In this document: one piece after another, positions 15,934 to 22,166 of the stretch
Position numbering within the stretch: the first letter of the stretch is position 1
Layout: each line of letters starts with the position of its first letter
Virus record (IMG/VR): IMGVR_UViG_3300027522_000002
Location: 1 to 53,808 of that record
Direction: 5' to 3' (one strand)
DNA: 53,808 nt
Origin: a virus
Position numbers and translations under genes: made by a program
Notes under the pieces: model-generated
The model's input: only the letters and a program-made list of their open reading frames with translations
What the model was told of the DNA's origin: nothing
The model's database searches: none

Positions 15934-15962
15934 TTGACCTGGACCAAGTCTTTTGATATTCT
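15934..15962 (+). promoter_or_regulatory. early promoter, TTGACC - 17 bp - TATTCT
   Basis: TTGACC at 15934-15939 and TATTCT at 15957-15962 with a 17-bp gap read into the gene at 16003. The spacer contains TGGACC, also seen in the promoters at 14551 and 18461, so a shared operator half-site is possible. Confidence 0.6.
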
Positions 15963-16002
15963 GATCTTGCCAATCAAGGCATTCAACTAGAGGAAACGAA
16001 CC

Positions 16003-16206
16003 ATGCGTAAATCTTATGTCAACGAAACATCGATGACGGTCCAGCTTGTGATCGAGCTCGATGAGGTCCAAGGTCTGATCGAGATCATAACCAAGATCGA
16101 GGATCCGGACCACCGAGCCAAAGGTATATTGACCAGCCTCAAGACCGTCAAACGAGAGGCGGCGATCGAGGCGCACCGAACGTTCGAACACATGATGAAC
16201 GAGTAA
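16003..16206 (+). CDS. small early protein of unknown function
   Basis: A 67-residue protein starting MRKSYVNETSMTVQLVIELDE. It is beta-strand-like at first, then helical. It has its own promoter, the leader element ATTCAACTAGAGGA (15981-15994), and a following hairpin. The DNA carries five GATC sites within 16050-16105. No family was recognised. Confidence 0.7.
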   Translation: MRKSYVNETSMTVQLVIELDEVQGLIEIITKIEDPDHRAKGILTSLKTVKREAAIEAHRTFEHMMNE

Positions 16207-16211
16207 GAACG

Positions 16212-16229
16212 GGGGCCCTGCGGGGCCCC
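16212..16229 (+). terminator. GC-rich hairpin after the 16.0 kb gene
   Basis: A 7-bp stem (GGGGCCC with GGGCCCC) has a 4-base loop and lies 6 bases after the stop codon. No T-run follows. Confidence 0.5.
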
Positions 16230-16295
16230 TTACTACATCCGAGCCCCCGCGCTGCTGCTGCGCTGGCGATCGATACAATATAAAGAATAAGACGG

Positions 16296-16327
16296 GGCCG
16301 CAGGGCCGCAGAGTAACAAGGCCGCAG
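16296..16327 (+). repeat. GGCCGCAG repeat cluster B (three exact copies)
   Basis: Exact copies start at 16296, 16304 and 16320, in the non-coding gap just before the promoter at 16352. This is the same relation to a promoter as in cluster A. Confidence 0.9.
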
Positions 16328-16351
16328 AGATTTATCTTTTGAAAAAAAGAC

Positions 16352-16379
16352 TTGTGCGCCGCTTGTGTCCTGCTATTAT
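16352..16379 (+). promoter_or_regulatory. early promoter, TTGTGC - 16 bp - TATTAT
   Basis: TTGTGC at 16352-16357 and TATTAT at 16374-16379 with a 16-bp gap form a near copy of the promoter at 15387. It is followed by the leader element TTTCAACTAAGAGGA (16392-16406) and the gene at 16416. Confidence 0.7.
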
Positions 16380-16415
16380 GTAGTAGTTAACTTTCAACTA
16401 AGAGGATTTATACTA

Positions 16416-17111
16416 ATGAAAAGCGGAGTCATATACAAAGGGCCAAGCCTATTGGATGGCAAGCCTATAATCGCGATCGCAACATGGTCCAATCGCAACA
16501 CAAAAACGGGCGCGGTGGTCCAGACTTACATCTTGTGCGATGATGGAATTAATCCATTGGAAGCAAGCAAGACGGGCGCGGATGTTAGCATTTGCGGCGA
16601 CTGTCCTATGCGCGGAGAAGTAACAACGGATCCGGTGCGCAAACAAGCAAAGGCGCGGCGCTGCTACGTTAACCTAGGGCAAGGCGTCCTGATCGTTTGG
16701 AAAGCAAATCAGCGCGGAGTGTATCCAATGGCAAACACAAACGAGGCGCGGCGGACACTAGGGCGCGGCCGCTTTGTAAGGGTTGGCACGTATGGGGATC
16801 CAAGCGCGGTGCCTGATTTTGTTTGGACGCAATTACTTGCCGAGGCGGACACGTTCACAGCCTACACACATTCCAGCGGATGGAATCCAGAAATTGCCAT
16901 GCAAAGCGCGGACAACAAGGCGCAAGCAATCGCCCATTGGAAAGCAGGACGGCGCACCTTTCGAGTCATCGCGGACCTTGGGGAATTAGACAAGGTAAAC
17001 GAGGCCCTGTGTCCTGCGTCAAAAGAGGCCGGACGCCGCGTCCAGTGTACCGCCTGCAAATTATGCAAGGGATCCAGCAAGGGGAAATCTATCGCAATTG
17101 TAGAGCACTAG
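16416..17111 (+). CDS. conserved cysteine-rich phage protein (DUF7227-like)
   Basis: A 231-residue protein. The start at 16416 follows AAGAGGA in the shared leader. Cysteine blocks include SICGDCPMR (near 58), RRCYVNLGQG (near 82) and CPASKEAG followed by CTACKLCKG at the end. Such proteins are common in phages of marine and other proteobacteria and have been grouped as DUF7227; assignment is by memory of the pattern. The Cys sets suggest zinc or iron-sulfur binding. The DNA is unusual, with nine GCGCGG hexamers, unlike the replication genes. A full terminator follows. Confidence 0.8.
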   Translation: MKSGVIYKGPSLLDGKPIIAIATWSNRNTKTGAVVQTYILCDDGINPLEASKTGADVSICGDCPMRGEVTTDPVRKQAKARRCYVNLGQGVLIVWKANQRGVYPMANTNEARRTLGRGRFVRVGTYGDPSAVPDFVWTQLLAEADTFTAYTHSSGWNPEIAMQSADNKAQAIAHWKAGRRTFRVIADLGELDKVNEALCPASKEAGRRVQCTACKLCKGSSKGKSIAIVEH

Positions 17112-17117
17112 CCGCAA

Positions 17118-17150
17118 GGGCTCGGGGGAAACCTCGAGCCCTTTTCTTTT
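17118..17150 (+). terminator. intrinsic terminator with GAAA tetraloop
   Basis: A 10-bp stem (GGGCTCGGGG with CCTCGAGCCC, one G-U pair) closes on a GAAA loop and is followed by TTTTCTTTTT. It lies 7 bases after the DUF7227-like gene and ends early module I. Confidence 0.9.
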
Positions 17151-17206
17151 TATCGGGGGAAACCCGCCCAGAATCGAAGCCTCCAGGGCAGCGAACCAAT
17201 AGTCGA

Positions 17207-17345
17207 GGCCGCAGACCCGCAGGGCAACGGGGCCGCAGGGCAACGGGGCCGCAGGGCCGCAGAGCTATAAACTAGACCGCAGAGCGCAGGGCCGCAGAGT
17301 ATCGGGCCAAGATGCGAGGCCGCAGACCCAAGAACAAAGCCGCAG
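17207..17345 (+). repeat. GGCCGCAG repeat cluster C (six exact copies plus variants)
   Basis: Exact copies start at 17207, 17231, 17247, 17255, 17290 and 17318. Variants (GACCGCAG, AGCCGCAG, ACCCGCAG) lie between and after them. The right half runs into the 3' end of the minus-strand nuclease gene and encodes its last residues. Confidence 0.9.
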
Positions 17346-17694
17346 AGCTCTCGAACCTCTCCCCTTGGGTGCCGGACAGCCCATTCTCGACAAGCTGACC
17401 GCTCTGATTCCCGTCAAATAAAAGTAGGTCACGCTCCGAGGACCTCTTTACTAAGATAAAATTTGCGCCACCTCTAGCCCAATATACTGTGTTCCAAGCG
17501 ACTTGATGAGCCGAGAGATTTACCCCGTTGCCTTTGGATACCTTGAGTTCGACCCAGCAAGCGAAGCCGTCCCAGATGAGGTGAACGTCAGGAACGCCAC
17601 CCCCGTGCTTGTTTTCAATCCTTGTCGCTTGGCATTTCGGGGGTAGATTCGATCTCAATGTGTTCCAAAAGTTGGCCTCTGGTCCCTTGCTCAT
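17272..17694 (-). CDS. PD-(D/E)XK nuclease (VRR-NUC/Holliday resolvase-like)
   Basis: A 140-residue protein. With the start MSKGPEANFW at 17694 the catalytic core is clear: GGGVPDVHL with Asp36 and WVELKV with Glu49 and Lys51, followed by SAHQVAWN and a strand NFILVKR. This is the PD-(D/E)XK fold of small phage endonucleases. Possible roles are resolving branched DNA before packaging or degrading host DNA. It overlaps the upstream terS by about 80 bases. Its C-terminal tail (RILARYSAALRSAV) is read from the GGCCGCAG repeat region. Confidence 0.8.
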   Translation of the reverse strand: MSKGPEANFWNTLRSNLPPKCQATRIENKHGGGVPDVHLIWDGFACWVELKVSKGNGVNLSAHQVAWNTVYWARGGANFILVKRSSERDLLLFDGNQSGQLVENGLSGTQGERFESSAALFLGLRPRILARYSAALRSAV

Positions 17695-18241
17695 GTGGCG
17701 TGATATCCTTTGCTGTTCCCTCGATCTCAAAAGCTTGAGGATATTTCTTTTGTAGGTCTGCCAAACGTCCGACAATTTCATCCCGCGAAAGCTGATCGAT
17801 GCTGTTGACCTGTTCTCTTCTGTCCACAGTCAGACCTCCCAATGCAGACCGAATCTTCTCCGCATTGATGGCTGCTGAAAACTGGCCGTTCTCTTCTGCG
17901 CCGAGGGATAGTTTATGCAACCGTTCAAGCTGTCCGATTGTGGTGACAGCATACCTGCGCTCCCGCTCTTCCCGCATCTCTTGGATGTACTCAAGGACAT
18001 GAGGATAGTCTCGACCATTCAGCAAAAGAGATGCATGTTTGGCCGCAGTGGTTTCAGCAAAGCCAGCCTTACGAGCGGCCTCTGCATTGGAGTAGATGCC
18101 TTCCACGATAAAACGAGAGAAGGTCTTTTGTCTGTTGGTCAGGACCCTTTCGGCCCCGTCTTGCGTAGTTTCTTCTATCGACATATGTTCGCCCCATTGT
18201 GCTCTACCAACAAGATAAACTATAGACATGAAATTGTCCAT
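17615..18241 (-). CDS. terS: terminase small subunit
   Basis: Up to 208 residues. LTNRQKTFSRFIVEG at about 34-48, then NAEAARKAGFAETTAAKHASLLL, is the helix-turn-helix start of the Terminase_2-type small subunit, which recognises the packaging site. A long helix (about 80-100) and an acidic C-terminus follow. Two starts are possible: 18241 (AGGA close before) and 18184 (MSIEETTQD); both keep the domain. The gene is about 9 kb from terL and lies among early plus-strand genes, with only the nuclease on its strand. Confidence 0.8.
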   Translation of the reverse strand: MDNFMSIVYLVGRAQWGEHMSIEETTQDGAERVLTNRQKTFSRFIVEGIYSNAEAARKAGFAETTAAKHASLLLNGRDYPHVLEYIQEMREERERRYAVTTIGQLERLHKLSLGAEENGQFSAAINAEKIRSALGGLTVDRREQVNSIDQLSRDEIVGRLADLQKKYPQAFEIEGTAKDITPHEQGTRGQLLEHIEIESTPEMPSDKD

Positions 18242-18524
18242 CTTTCCTATATAGGGACTTTTTCCCAGATAAACGTACTACCGTCCTCAGAGTGTACTAT
18301 TTTATGGGCTACTTAGAAGGTTGTAAACAAACAAGTTTGTTACTTGATAGTACGTTTAGTACGTTTATTACATCATATTTGAATGGATAAAAACTTTTTT
18401 ACTTTTTTTCTGGAGAATATGCCTATAAGGGTACTCGGCGTACTTTCCCCAAAATATTTCTTGACCCATGGACCGAGGTCCTATAGCTTGTGGTCTATCA
18501 ACAATTCAATTATGAGGTTTAATT
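18242..18524. other. divergent regulatory region with operator-like repeats
   Basis: These 283 bases carry no convincing gene. TAGTACGTTTA occurs at 18348-18358 and again, overlapping, at 18357-18367. Its inverse TAAACGTACTA lies at 18270-18280. A palindrome AACAAAC-AA-GTTTGTT lies at 18326-18341. A plus-strand promoter is at 18461-18489. The pattern suggests repressor binding between terS and the SymE-like operon. Confidence 0.7.
18461..18489 (+). promoter_or_regulatory. promoter of early module II, TTGACC - 17 bp - TAGCTT
   Basis: TTGACC at 18461-18466 and TAGCTT at 18484-18489 have a 17-bp gap containing the palindrome GGACCGAGGTCC. The leader ATTCAATTATGAGG (18504-18517) then supplies the ribosome site of the gene at 18525, as in the other early cassettes. 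Confidence 0.6.
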
Positions 18525-18839
18525 ATGAGAGATACTTTAACGAAGACTTATAAGGTAGGCACCAACCGTGGACACAAGCGCGTATGGATCGAGGGCAATA
18601 TTCTTTTGTCTTTTGGTTTCACACGGGGGCTCCGGTTTGCTCGGACCATGCGCGATGGTAAGATGTATTTGATCCAAGACCCACAAGGCAAGCACCGTGT
18701 TGCGGGGACCGAGGCCCGTCCGATCATTGACTTGAACGGTCAGTATCTGGATGATTTTTTTCATGGCTACACTCACTACGATGCCACGTTCAATGCGTTT
18801 GGCAATGCGTTTCTTGTGATCGAGGGGGTGAACACATGA
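18525..18839 (+). CDS. SymE-like (AbrB-fold) small protein
   Basis: A 104-residue protein. Residues 19-50 (RVWIEGNILLSFGF, then GLRFARTMRDGKMYLI) follow the SymE/AbrB pattern of beta strands around G-W/I-L-x-x-x-G-F-x-x-G. SymE of E. coli is an SOS-induced nucleoid-binding toxin of AbrB fold; other family members bind DNA. The C-terminal 50 residues do not match SymE. Its stop overlaps the methyltransferase-like start (ATGA), so the two are made together. Function here is inferred only. Confidence 0.55.
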   Translation: MRDTLTKTYKVGTNRGHKRVWIEGNILLSFGFTRGLRFARTMRDGKMYLIQDPQGKHRVAGTEARPIIDLNGQYLDDFFHGYTHYDATFNAFGNAFLVIEGVNT

Positions 18840-19558
18840 GCACGGTGATAAGTTTATATGATTTCACGGGCGAGGCATTGAAGCCATGGGCTGATGCCGG
18901 ACACGAATGCTATGCGTTTGACATCCAGCATGACCCGCATGAGATCACGAAGGAATATTCTCGCAAGCACATGGGTGGCTCGATTGAGTATCGTCACGCT
19001 GACTTGCATGACCCTGAGACTTTGCGAGATATTAAGTTGGCCTTCGAGGGTTATGCGTGTTTTGGCATGGCGTTTCCTGTCTGCACAGACCTCGCGGTTT
19101 CGGGCGCGGCATGGTTCAAGAAGAAGGCCGAGGCCAATCCATGGTTTCAAGACGAGGCTGTTGGTCACGCCATGTCCTGCGCTCGATTGTTTGAGGACAT
19201 GGGCGTCCCGTATTTCATTGAGAATCCTGTCAGTGTTTTGGCTACCAAGTGGCGCAAGCCTGACTATTCGTTCCACCCATATGAGTATGGCGGGTACATC
19301 CCTTACGATGAGATGAACCACCCCCGCTGGCCTGAGTACATAGCCCCTCGCGATGCATACAAGAAGAAGACTTGTTTGTGGACTGGTGGTAACTTTCGTA
19401 TGCCTACCAAGGTATCGGTTGACCCAGAGGGTTATCACGGTAATGGTTACAGCACCGCTATGATGAAGCTTGGTGGCAAGTCCAAGCGGACCAAGGACAT
19501 ACGCAGCGCAACCCCTCGAGGCTTTGCTGCGGCGGTTCAACAGTTTAACGGGAGGTAA
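18836..19558 (+). CDS. DNA cytosine methyltransferase-like protein
   Basis: A 240-residue protein, shorter than typical C5 methyltransferases (about 300 or more). LYDFTGEALKPWADAGH at 7-23 is a degenerate SAM-binding motif I; PVCTDLAVSG at 81-90 carries the likely catalytic Cys83; IENP at 128-131 is the ENP motif; KKTCLWTGG at 177-185 matches the C-terminal core block. No clear target-recognition domain is left. Such short forms are common in phages and may protect phage DNA from host nucleases. It lies between the SymE-like and sigma-like genes in one operon. Confidence 0.75.
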   Translation: MSTVISLYDFTGEALKPWADAGHECYAFDIQHDPHEITKEYSRKHMGGSIEYRHADLHDPETLRDIKLAFEGYACFGMAFPVCTDLAVSGAAWFKKKAEANPWFQDEAVGHAMSCARLFEDMGVPYFIENPVSVLATKWRKPDYSFHPYEYGGYIPYDEMNHPRWPEYIAPRDAYKKKTCLWTGGNFRMPTKVSVDPEGYHGNGYSTAMMKLGGKSKRTKDIRSATPRGFAAAVQQFNGR

Positions 19559-19560
19559 TT

Positions 19561-20205
19561 GTGGAAGAAGATTTCAACATCAAGGTATCGGTCAGGAACG
19601 GCAGGTTGTTGAGGGCGATCAGGGACAGGTATGATTCGGTTGCTGAGTTATCGCGTCAATTAGTCAGAGGTAAGTCGCAGGTAAATGCTCTCGTTACTAT
19701 GAAGTTGAAACCATTTAACCACAAGGGTTGGACAGATTTAGCTTTGGATGTTGCGGCGATGGTTGGCAAGGAGCCCGAAGACTTATGGCCTGATCATCTT
19801 CGTGAGTTGCAGTTAGCCAAATCCACATCTGAAATGGAAGTTGGTTTGGACAGCGTCAAGCGATTAATTCAAGACGGGACTACCGAGAAGACTTTATCTC
19901 AGATCAGTGCGGTCTCAACGTTATCTGAAGCACTGACGCCGAGAGAAAGAAGGTGCTTGGCAATGCGTTTTGCATTGGGGCATTCTTTAGAAGAGACTGC
20001 CAGAGTCTTGGGAGTTACGAGGGAGAGGGCGCGTCAGATAGAAGCCAAGGCTATCCGAAGGATGAAACGTGCAGCTACGGTACACGGTTACCGCAAGGAA
20101 GACGTTTGGGCCAACGTCTTTGACCCAGAACATCAGATGAAAATGACAACAAAGATAAGCAGTGAGCGTATAACCAACAAAGGTTTAGACCTTTTCAACG
20201 ATTAG
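19561..20205 (+). CDS. sigma70 region 4-like transcription regulator with N-terminal HTH
   Basis: A 214-residue protein starting with GTG at 19561 after GGGAGG. Residues 125-170 match sigma70 region 4 closely: LTPRERRCLAMRF, then SLEETARVLGVTRERARQIE, then AKAIRRMKR. That part would contact the -35 element. Residues 10-80 look like a separate helical DNA-binding domain. No region 2 is visible, so it cannot melt DNA like a full sigma factor. It is a candidate for redirecting host polymerase to late promoters. The pairing of the two domains is unusual. Confidence 0.8.
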   Translation: MEEDFNIKVSVRNGRLLRAIRDRYDSVAELSRQLVRGKSQVNALVTMKLKPFNHKGWTDLALDVAAMVGKEPEDLWPDHLRELQLAKSTSEMEVGLDSVKRLIQDGTTEKTLSQISAVSTLSEALTPRERRCLAMRFALGHSLEETARVLGVTRERARQIEAKAIRRMKRAATVHGYRKEDVWANVFDPEHQMKMTTKISSERITNKGLDLFND

Positions 20206-20219
20206 CCAAGGAGGAAACA

Positions 20220-20663
20220 ATGCCTAATCACACCGCACAACAGGTTCACTTTACTGGGCCACAATATCTCATGGAGCATTTATATCAGGCCGTAAAGCTT
20301 GGCACTTTATGCCAGACCGTTTGCCCCATGCCTTTCGAGGTTTGGGCGCAGGAGGCAACCACTTCTTCTCCAGCATGGTATCAATGGCGTCTCGATAACT
20401 GGGACACCAAGTGGGATATTTATAGCGTCGATATCAACGACGAACTTACAACCCGCGAGGGCTCCGGTTCTCTTGCGGAGGTCAGCTTTTCATTCACATG
20501 CGAGACTGCGTGGAGCCCCCCGATCAAGGTTTGGGAGAAGCTCCACGACATGGGTATCTCTATTGACGCATCATACCAAGACGAGGGCATGATGTACGAA
20601 GGCACGTTCATCGATGGGGTGGACACAACTTGGACACCAGAAGAGGAGGAGGAACATGAGTAA
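20220..20663 (+). CDS. Api92/DUF1281-like protein
   Basis: A 147-residue acidic protein. The block LDNWDTKWDIYSVDI, then FTCETAWSPPIKVWEKL and SYQDEGMMYEGTF, fits the ferredoxin-like domain of Api92-type proteins seen in phages and plasmids. The family has no established function. GGAGG precedes the ATG, and the end overlaps the next gene by 8 bases. Confidence 0.65.
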   Translation: MPNHTAQQVHFTGPQYLMEHLYQAVKLGTLCQTVCPMPFEVWAQEATTSSPAWYQWRLDNWDTKWDIYSVDINDELTTREGSGSLAEVSFSFTCETAWSPPIKVWEKLHDMGISIDASYQDEGMMYEGTFIDGVDTTWTPEEEEEHE

Positions 20664-20853
20664 GCGCAAAGTTAGGGTCAAGGTTACCCGCGAAGAGACT
20701 TGGTATCCAACGTACATGGTTCCGGAGCATATGACTGCGGACGAGGCCCACGAATACATTATCAACGAGGCCCCTGATCAAGTGTTCGATGAGTACTTAC
20801 ACAAGGACACGTTGGACACAGACACATCAATAGAAATTCTGGAGGATAAATAA
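20656..20853 (+). CDS. small early protein of unknown function
   Basis: A 65-residue protein starting MSKRKVRVKVTREETWYPTY. It has a basic strand followed by an acidic helical part. The start at 20656 is preferred over 20614 because GAGGAGGAAC precedes it. Conserved-looking block: TYMVPEHMTADEAHEYI. No family was recognised. Confidence 0.75.
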   Translation: MSKRKVRVKVTREETWYPTYMVPEHMTADEAHEYIINEAPDQVFDEYLHKDTLDTDTSIEILEDK

Positions 20854-20854
20854 G

Positions 20855-21373
20855 ATGGCACTTCAACTACAATTAAAAGCGATTAAGTATTCTGGCTGGG
20901 CAAGCCAAGAGACTGCATGTTACGAGGCCAAGCTTTATGTGGACGGTAAGTCGTTTGCATATGTTAGCAACAATGGACACGGTGGCCCTGATCGGATTGA
21001 CAATGACCCTAAGTTCAAGGGCGATTGGCGCAAGGTTTATGACCAGATTATTGAGGAGTTTAATGACGAGAAACTGTATCCTCGGGACGAGCCGTGCGAG
21101 TATTTTCCGGACGGGTTTGCCCAGACTTTGGAGACATGGTGCGGCAAACGTTTGGACGAGCACCTTGCTCGGAAGGACATGAAACGCTCGATGAAAAGGA
21201 AGTGTTTGTTCCTGCTTGAGAACGAGGAGGGTGTATACGAATCCGATTGGCATCCACCTGTGACCAAGGGCGATTGGACCTTGTTTAATAATCAGAAGGT
21301 TCGACGCAAGATACTGAATGATTTGCCAGAGGACATTGCTTTGATGTATTATATGGGGAAGGTTAAGATATGA
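20855..21373 (+). CDS. conserved phage protein of unknown function
   Basis: A 172-residue soluble protein starting MALQLQLKAIKYSGWASQE. The block FAYVSNNGHGGPDRI is typical of a conserved hypothetical protein found in diverse phages, with a beta-rich start and a helical, basic C-terminus. A strong GGAGG precedes it. The end overlaps the next start by 4 bases (ATGA). Confidence 0.75.
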   Translation: MALQLQLKAIKYSGWASQETACYEAKLYVDGKSFAYVSNNGHGGPDRIDNDPKFKGDWRKVYDQIIEEFNDEKLYPRDEPCEYFPDGFAQTLETWCGKRLDEHLARKDMKRSMKRKCLFLLENEEGVYESDWHPPVTKGDWTLFNNQKVRRKILNDLPEDIALMYYMGKVKI

Positions 21374-21618
21374 AAGTTAATGGAGCGGAGCGCGGATACA
21401 ACCCCCCGTCAGCGGAGAGATTATCGGACAGTGTGGTCAACACGGTCCATCACTGGACTATAAATAAGATGCACACTGATCCTGCACATCGCGCTCGATA
21501 TCAAAATTTGCCATACAACCGAGCGTACCGTCAAATCTTTGCGATTGAGTTGGATAGAATTATGGAGTCCATCGAAGAGGCCGGAAACAAATGGATGGAA
21601 ATTAACAGGGAGGGATAG
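21370..21618 (+). CDS. small early protein of unknown function
   Basis: An 82-residue, mostly helical protein starting MKVNGAERGYNPPSAERLSD. It is rich in Arg/Asn and ends with an amphipathic helix. No known domain was recognised. It is coupled to the gene before by an ATGA overlap, and the next gene starts at the base after its stop. Confidence 0.7.
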   Translation: MKVNGAERGYNPPSAERLSDSVVNTVHHWTINKMHTDPAHRARYQNLPYNRAYRQIFAIELDRIMESIEEAGNKWMEINREG

Positions 21619-21831
21619 ATGATGGAACAGGCAGAGAGCATGATGCCTTGCCCCGAATGCTGGGGTGAGGGCAAGGTCGAGGTTGAGTACGCTGTGCCTC
21701 ACAATATAAATCGGGACGTAGGGTATTTGGATACGAGGCTCGAGGATTGTGATTATTGCAGAGGTTCTGGTGAGGTAGAGAACGATGGGATTGAGGATTT
21801 CGAATTAGAGGAGGACCCTGATGATGTTTGA
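21619..21831 (+). CDS. DnaJ-type zinc-finger protein (two CxxCxGxG motifs)
   Basis: A 70-residue protein. CPECWGEG near 11-18 and CDYCRGSG near 44-51 are the CxxCxGxG repeats of the DnaJ central zinc finger, here one pair instead of two. The C-terminus is very acidic. There is no J domain, so it cannot stimulate DnaK by itself; binding of an unfolded protein or a plain structural zinc role are options. The start may be 21619 or the next ATG at 21622. Confidence 0.75.
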   Translation: MMEQAESMMPCPECWGEGKVEVEYAVPHNINRDVGYLDTRLEDCDYCRGSGEVENDGIEDFELEEDPDDV

Positions 21832-21973
21832 TCAGAAGGATAAGAACCTTGCTGCCATGCATTCCAAGATAGTTGAGCTGACTGCCGAGGCAGACGTACT
21901 ATTGAGGGCGTTGGAAAAAGTAACGGCTGAAAAGCTAGAGTTACTCGAGAAAATCAGAGGAGGTGGTAAGTGA
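21821..21973 (+). CDS. 50-residue coiled-coil protein
   Basis: An open frame from ATG at 21821 to TGA at 21973, with GAGGAGGA just upstream. It overlaps the zinc-finger gene by 11 bases. The product is a short coiled coil (LTAEADVLLRALEKVTAEKL) ending in GGGK. Tight packing with neighbours and a strong ribosome site support it despite its size. Confidence 0.65.
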   Translation: MMFDQKDKNLAAMHSKIVELTAEADVLLRALEKVTAEKLELLEKIRGGGK

Positions 21974-22164
21974 AAGTACAGAATTGGGACCATATGCGCG
22001 GTTGGAATTTCCCAACACATAAGCACCGACCAAGCAGCAATCGATACCGAGAGCCCACGTCACCGTGCAAGCATCTCGGAGTTGCGATCTCAACGAGCAA
22101 TCGATACCGCGACATCAAGCCCCCGACTTTGGCGATCCCGCCATGGGGAAAACAGAAGGAATAA
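21970..22164 (+). CDS. small basic protein of unknown function with internal repeat
   Basis: A 64-residue Pro/Arg/His-rich protein starting with GTG at 21970 (GTGA overlap with the previous stop, after AGGAGG). It contains SNRYR twice, encoded by identical 14-base copies of AGCAATCGATACCG at 22036 and 22096, 20 codons apart. Composition is unusual and no family was recognised. Confidence 0.5.
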   Translation: MKVQNWDHMRGWNFPTHKHRPSSNRYREPTSPCKHLGVAISTSNRYRDIKPPTLAIPPWGKQKE

Positions 22165-22166
22165 AT

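Noticed and set aside
15664-16278. 204-codon minus-strand open frame over early cassettes
   Set aside because: It covers hairpins, repeats and real plus-strand genes with good ribosome sites. Its protein is repeat-derived (Ala/Arg/Pro/Gly) and has no motif.
16823-17275. 150-codon plus-strand open frame overlapping the DUF7227-like gene
   Set aside because: It is out of frame with a well-supported gene, and its C-terminal part is a translation of the terminator and GGCCGCAG repeats.
15838-17345. GGCCGCAG clusters as a CRISPR array
   Set aside because: The repeat is only 8 bases, spacing is irregular (7 to 35 bases) and many copies touch each other. No cas gene is present.
18854-19540. 228-codon minus-strand frame opposite the methyltransferase-like gene
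   Set aside because: The plus-strand frame has the ENP and Cys motifs and is in an operon; the antisense frame has neither.
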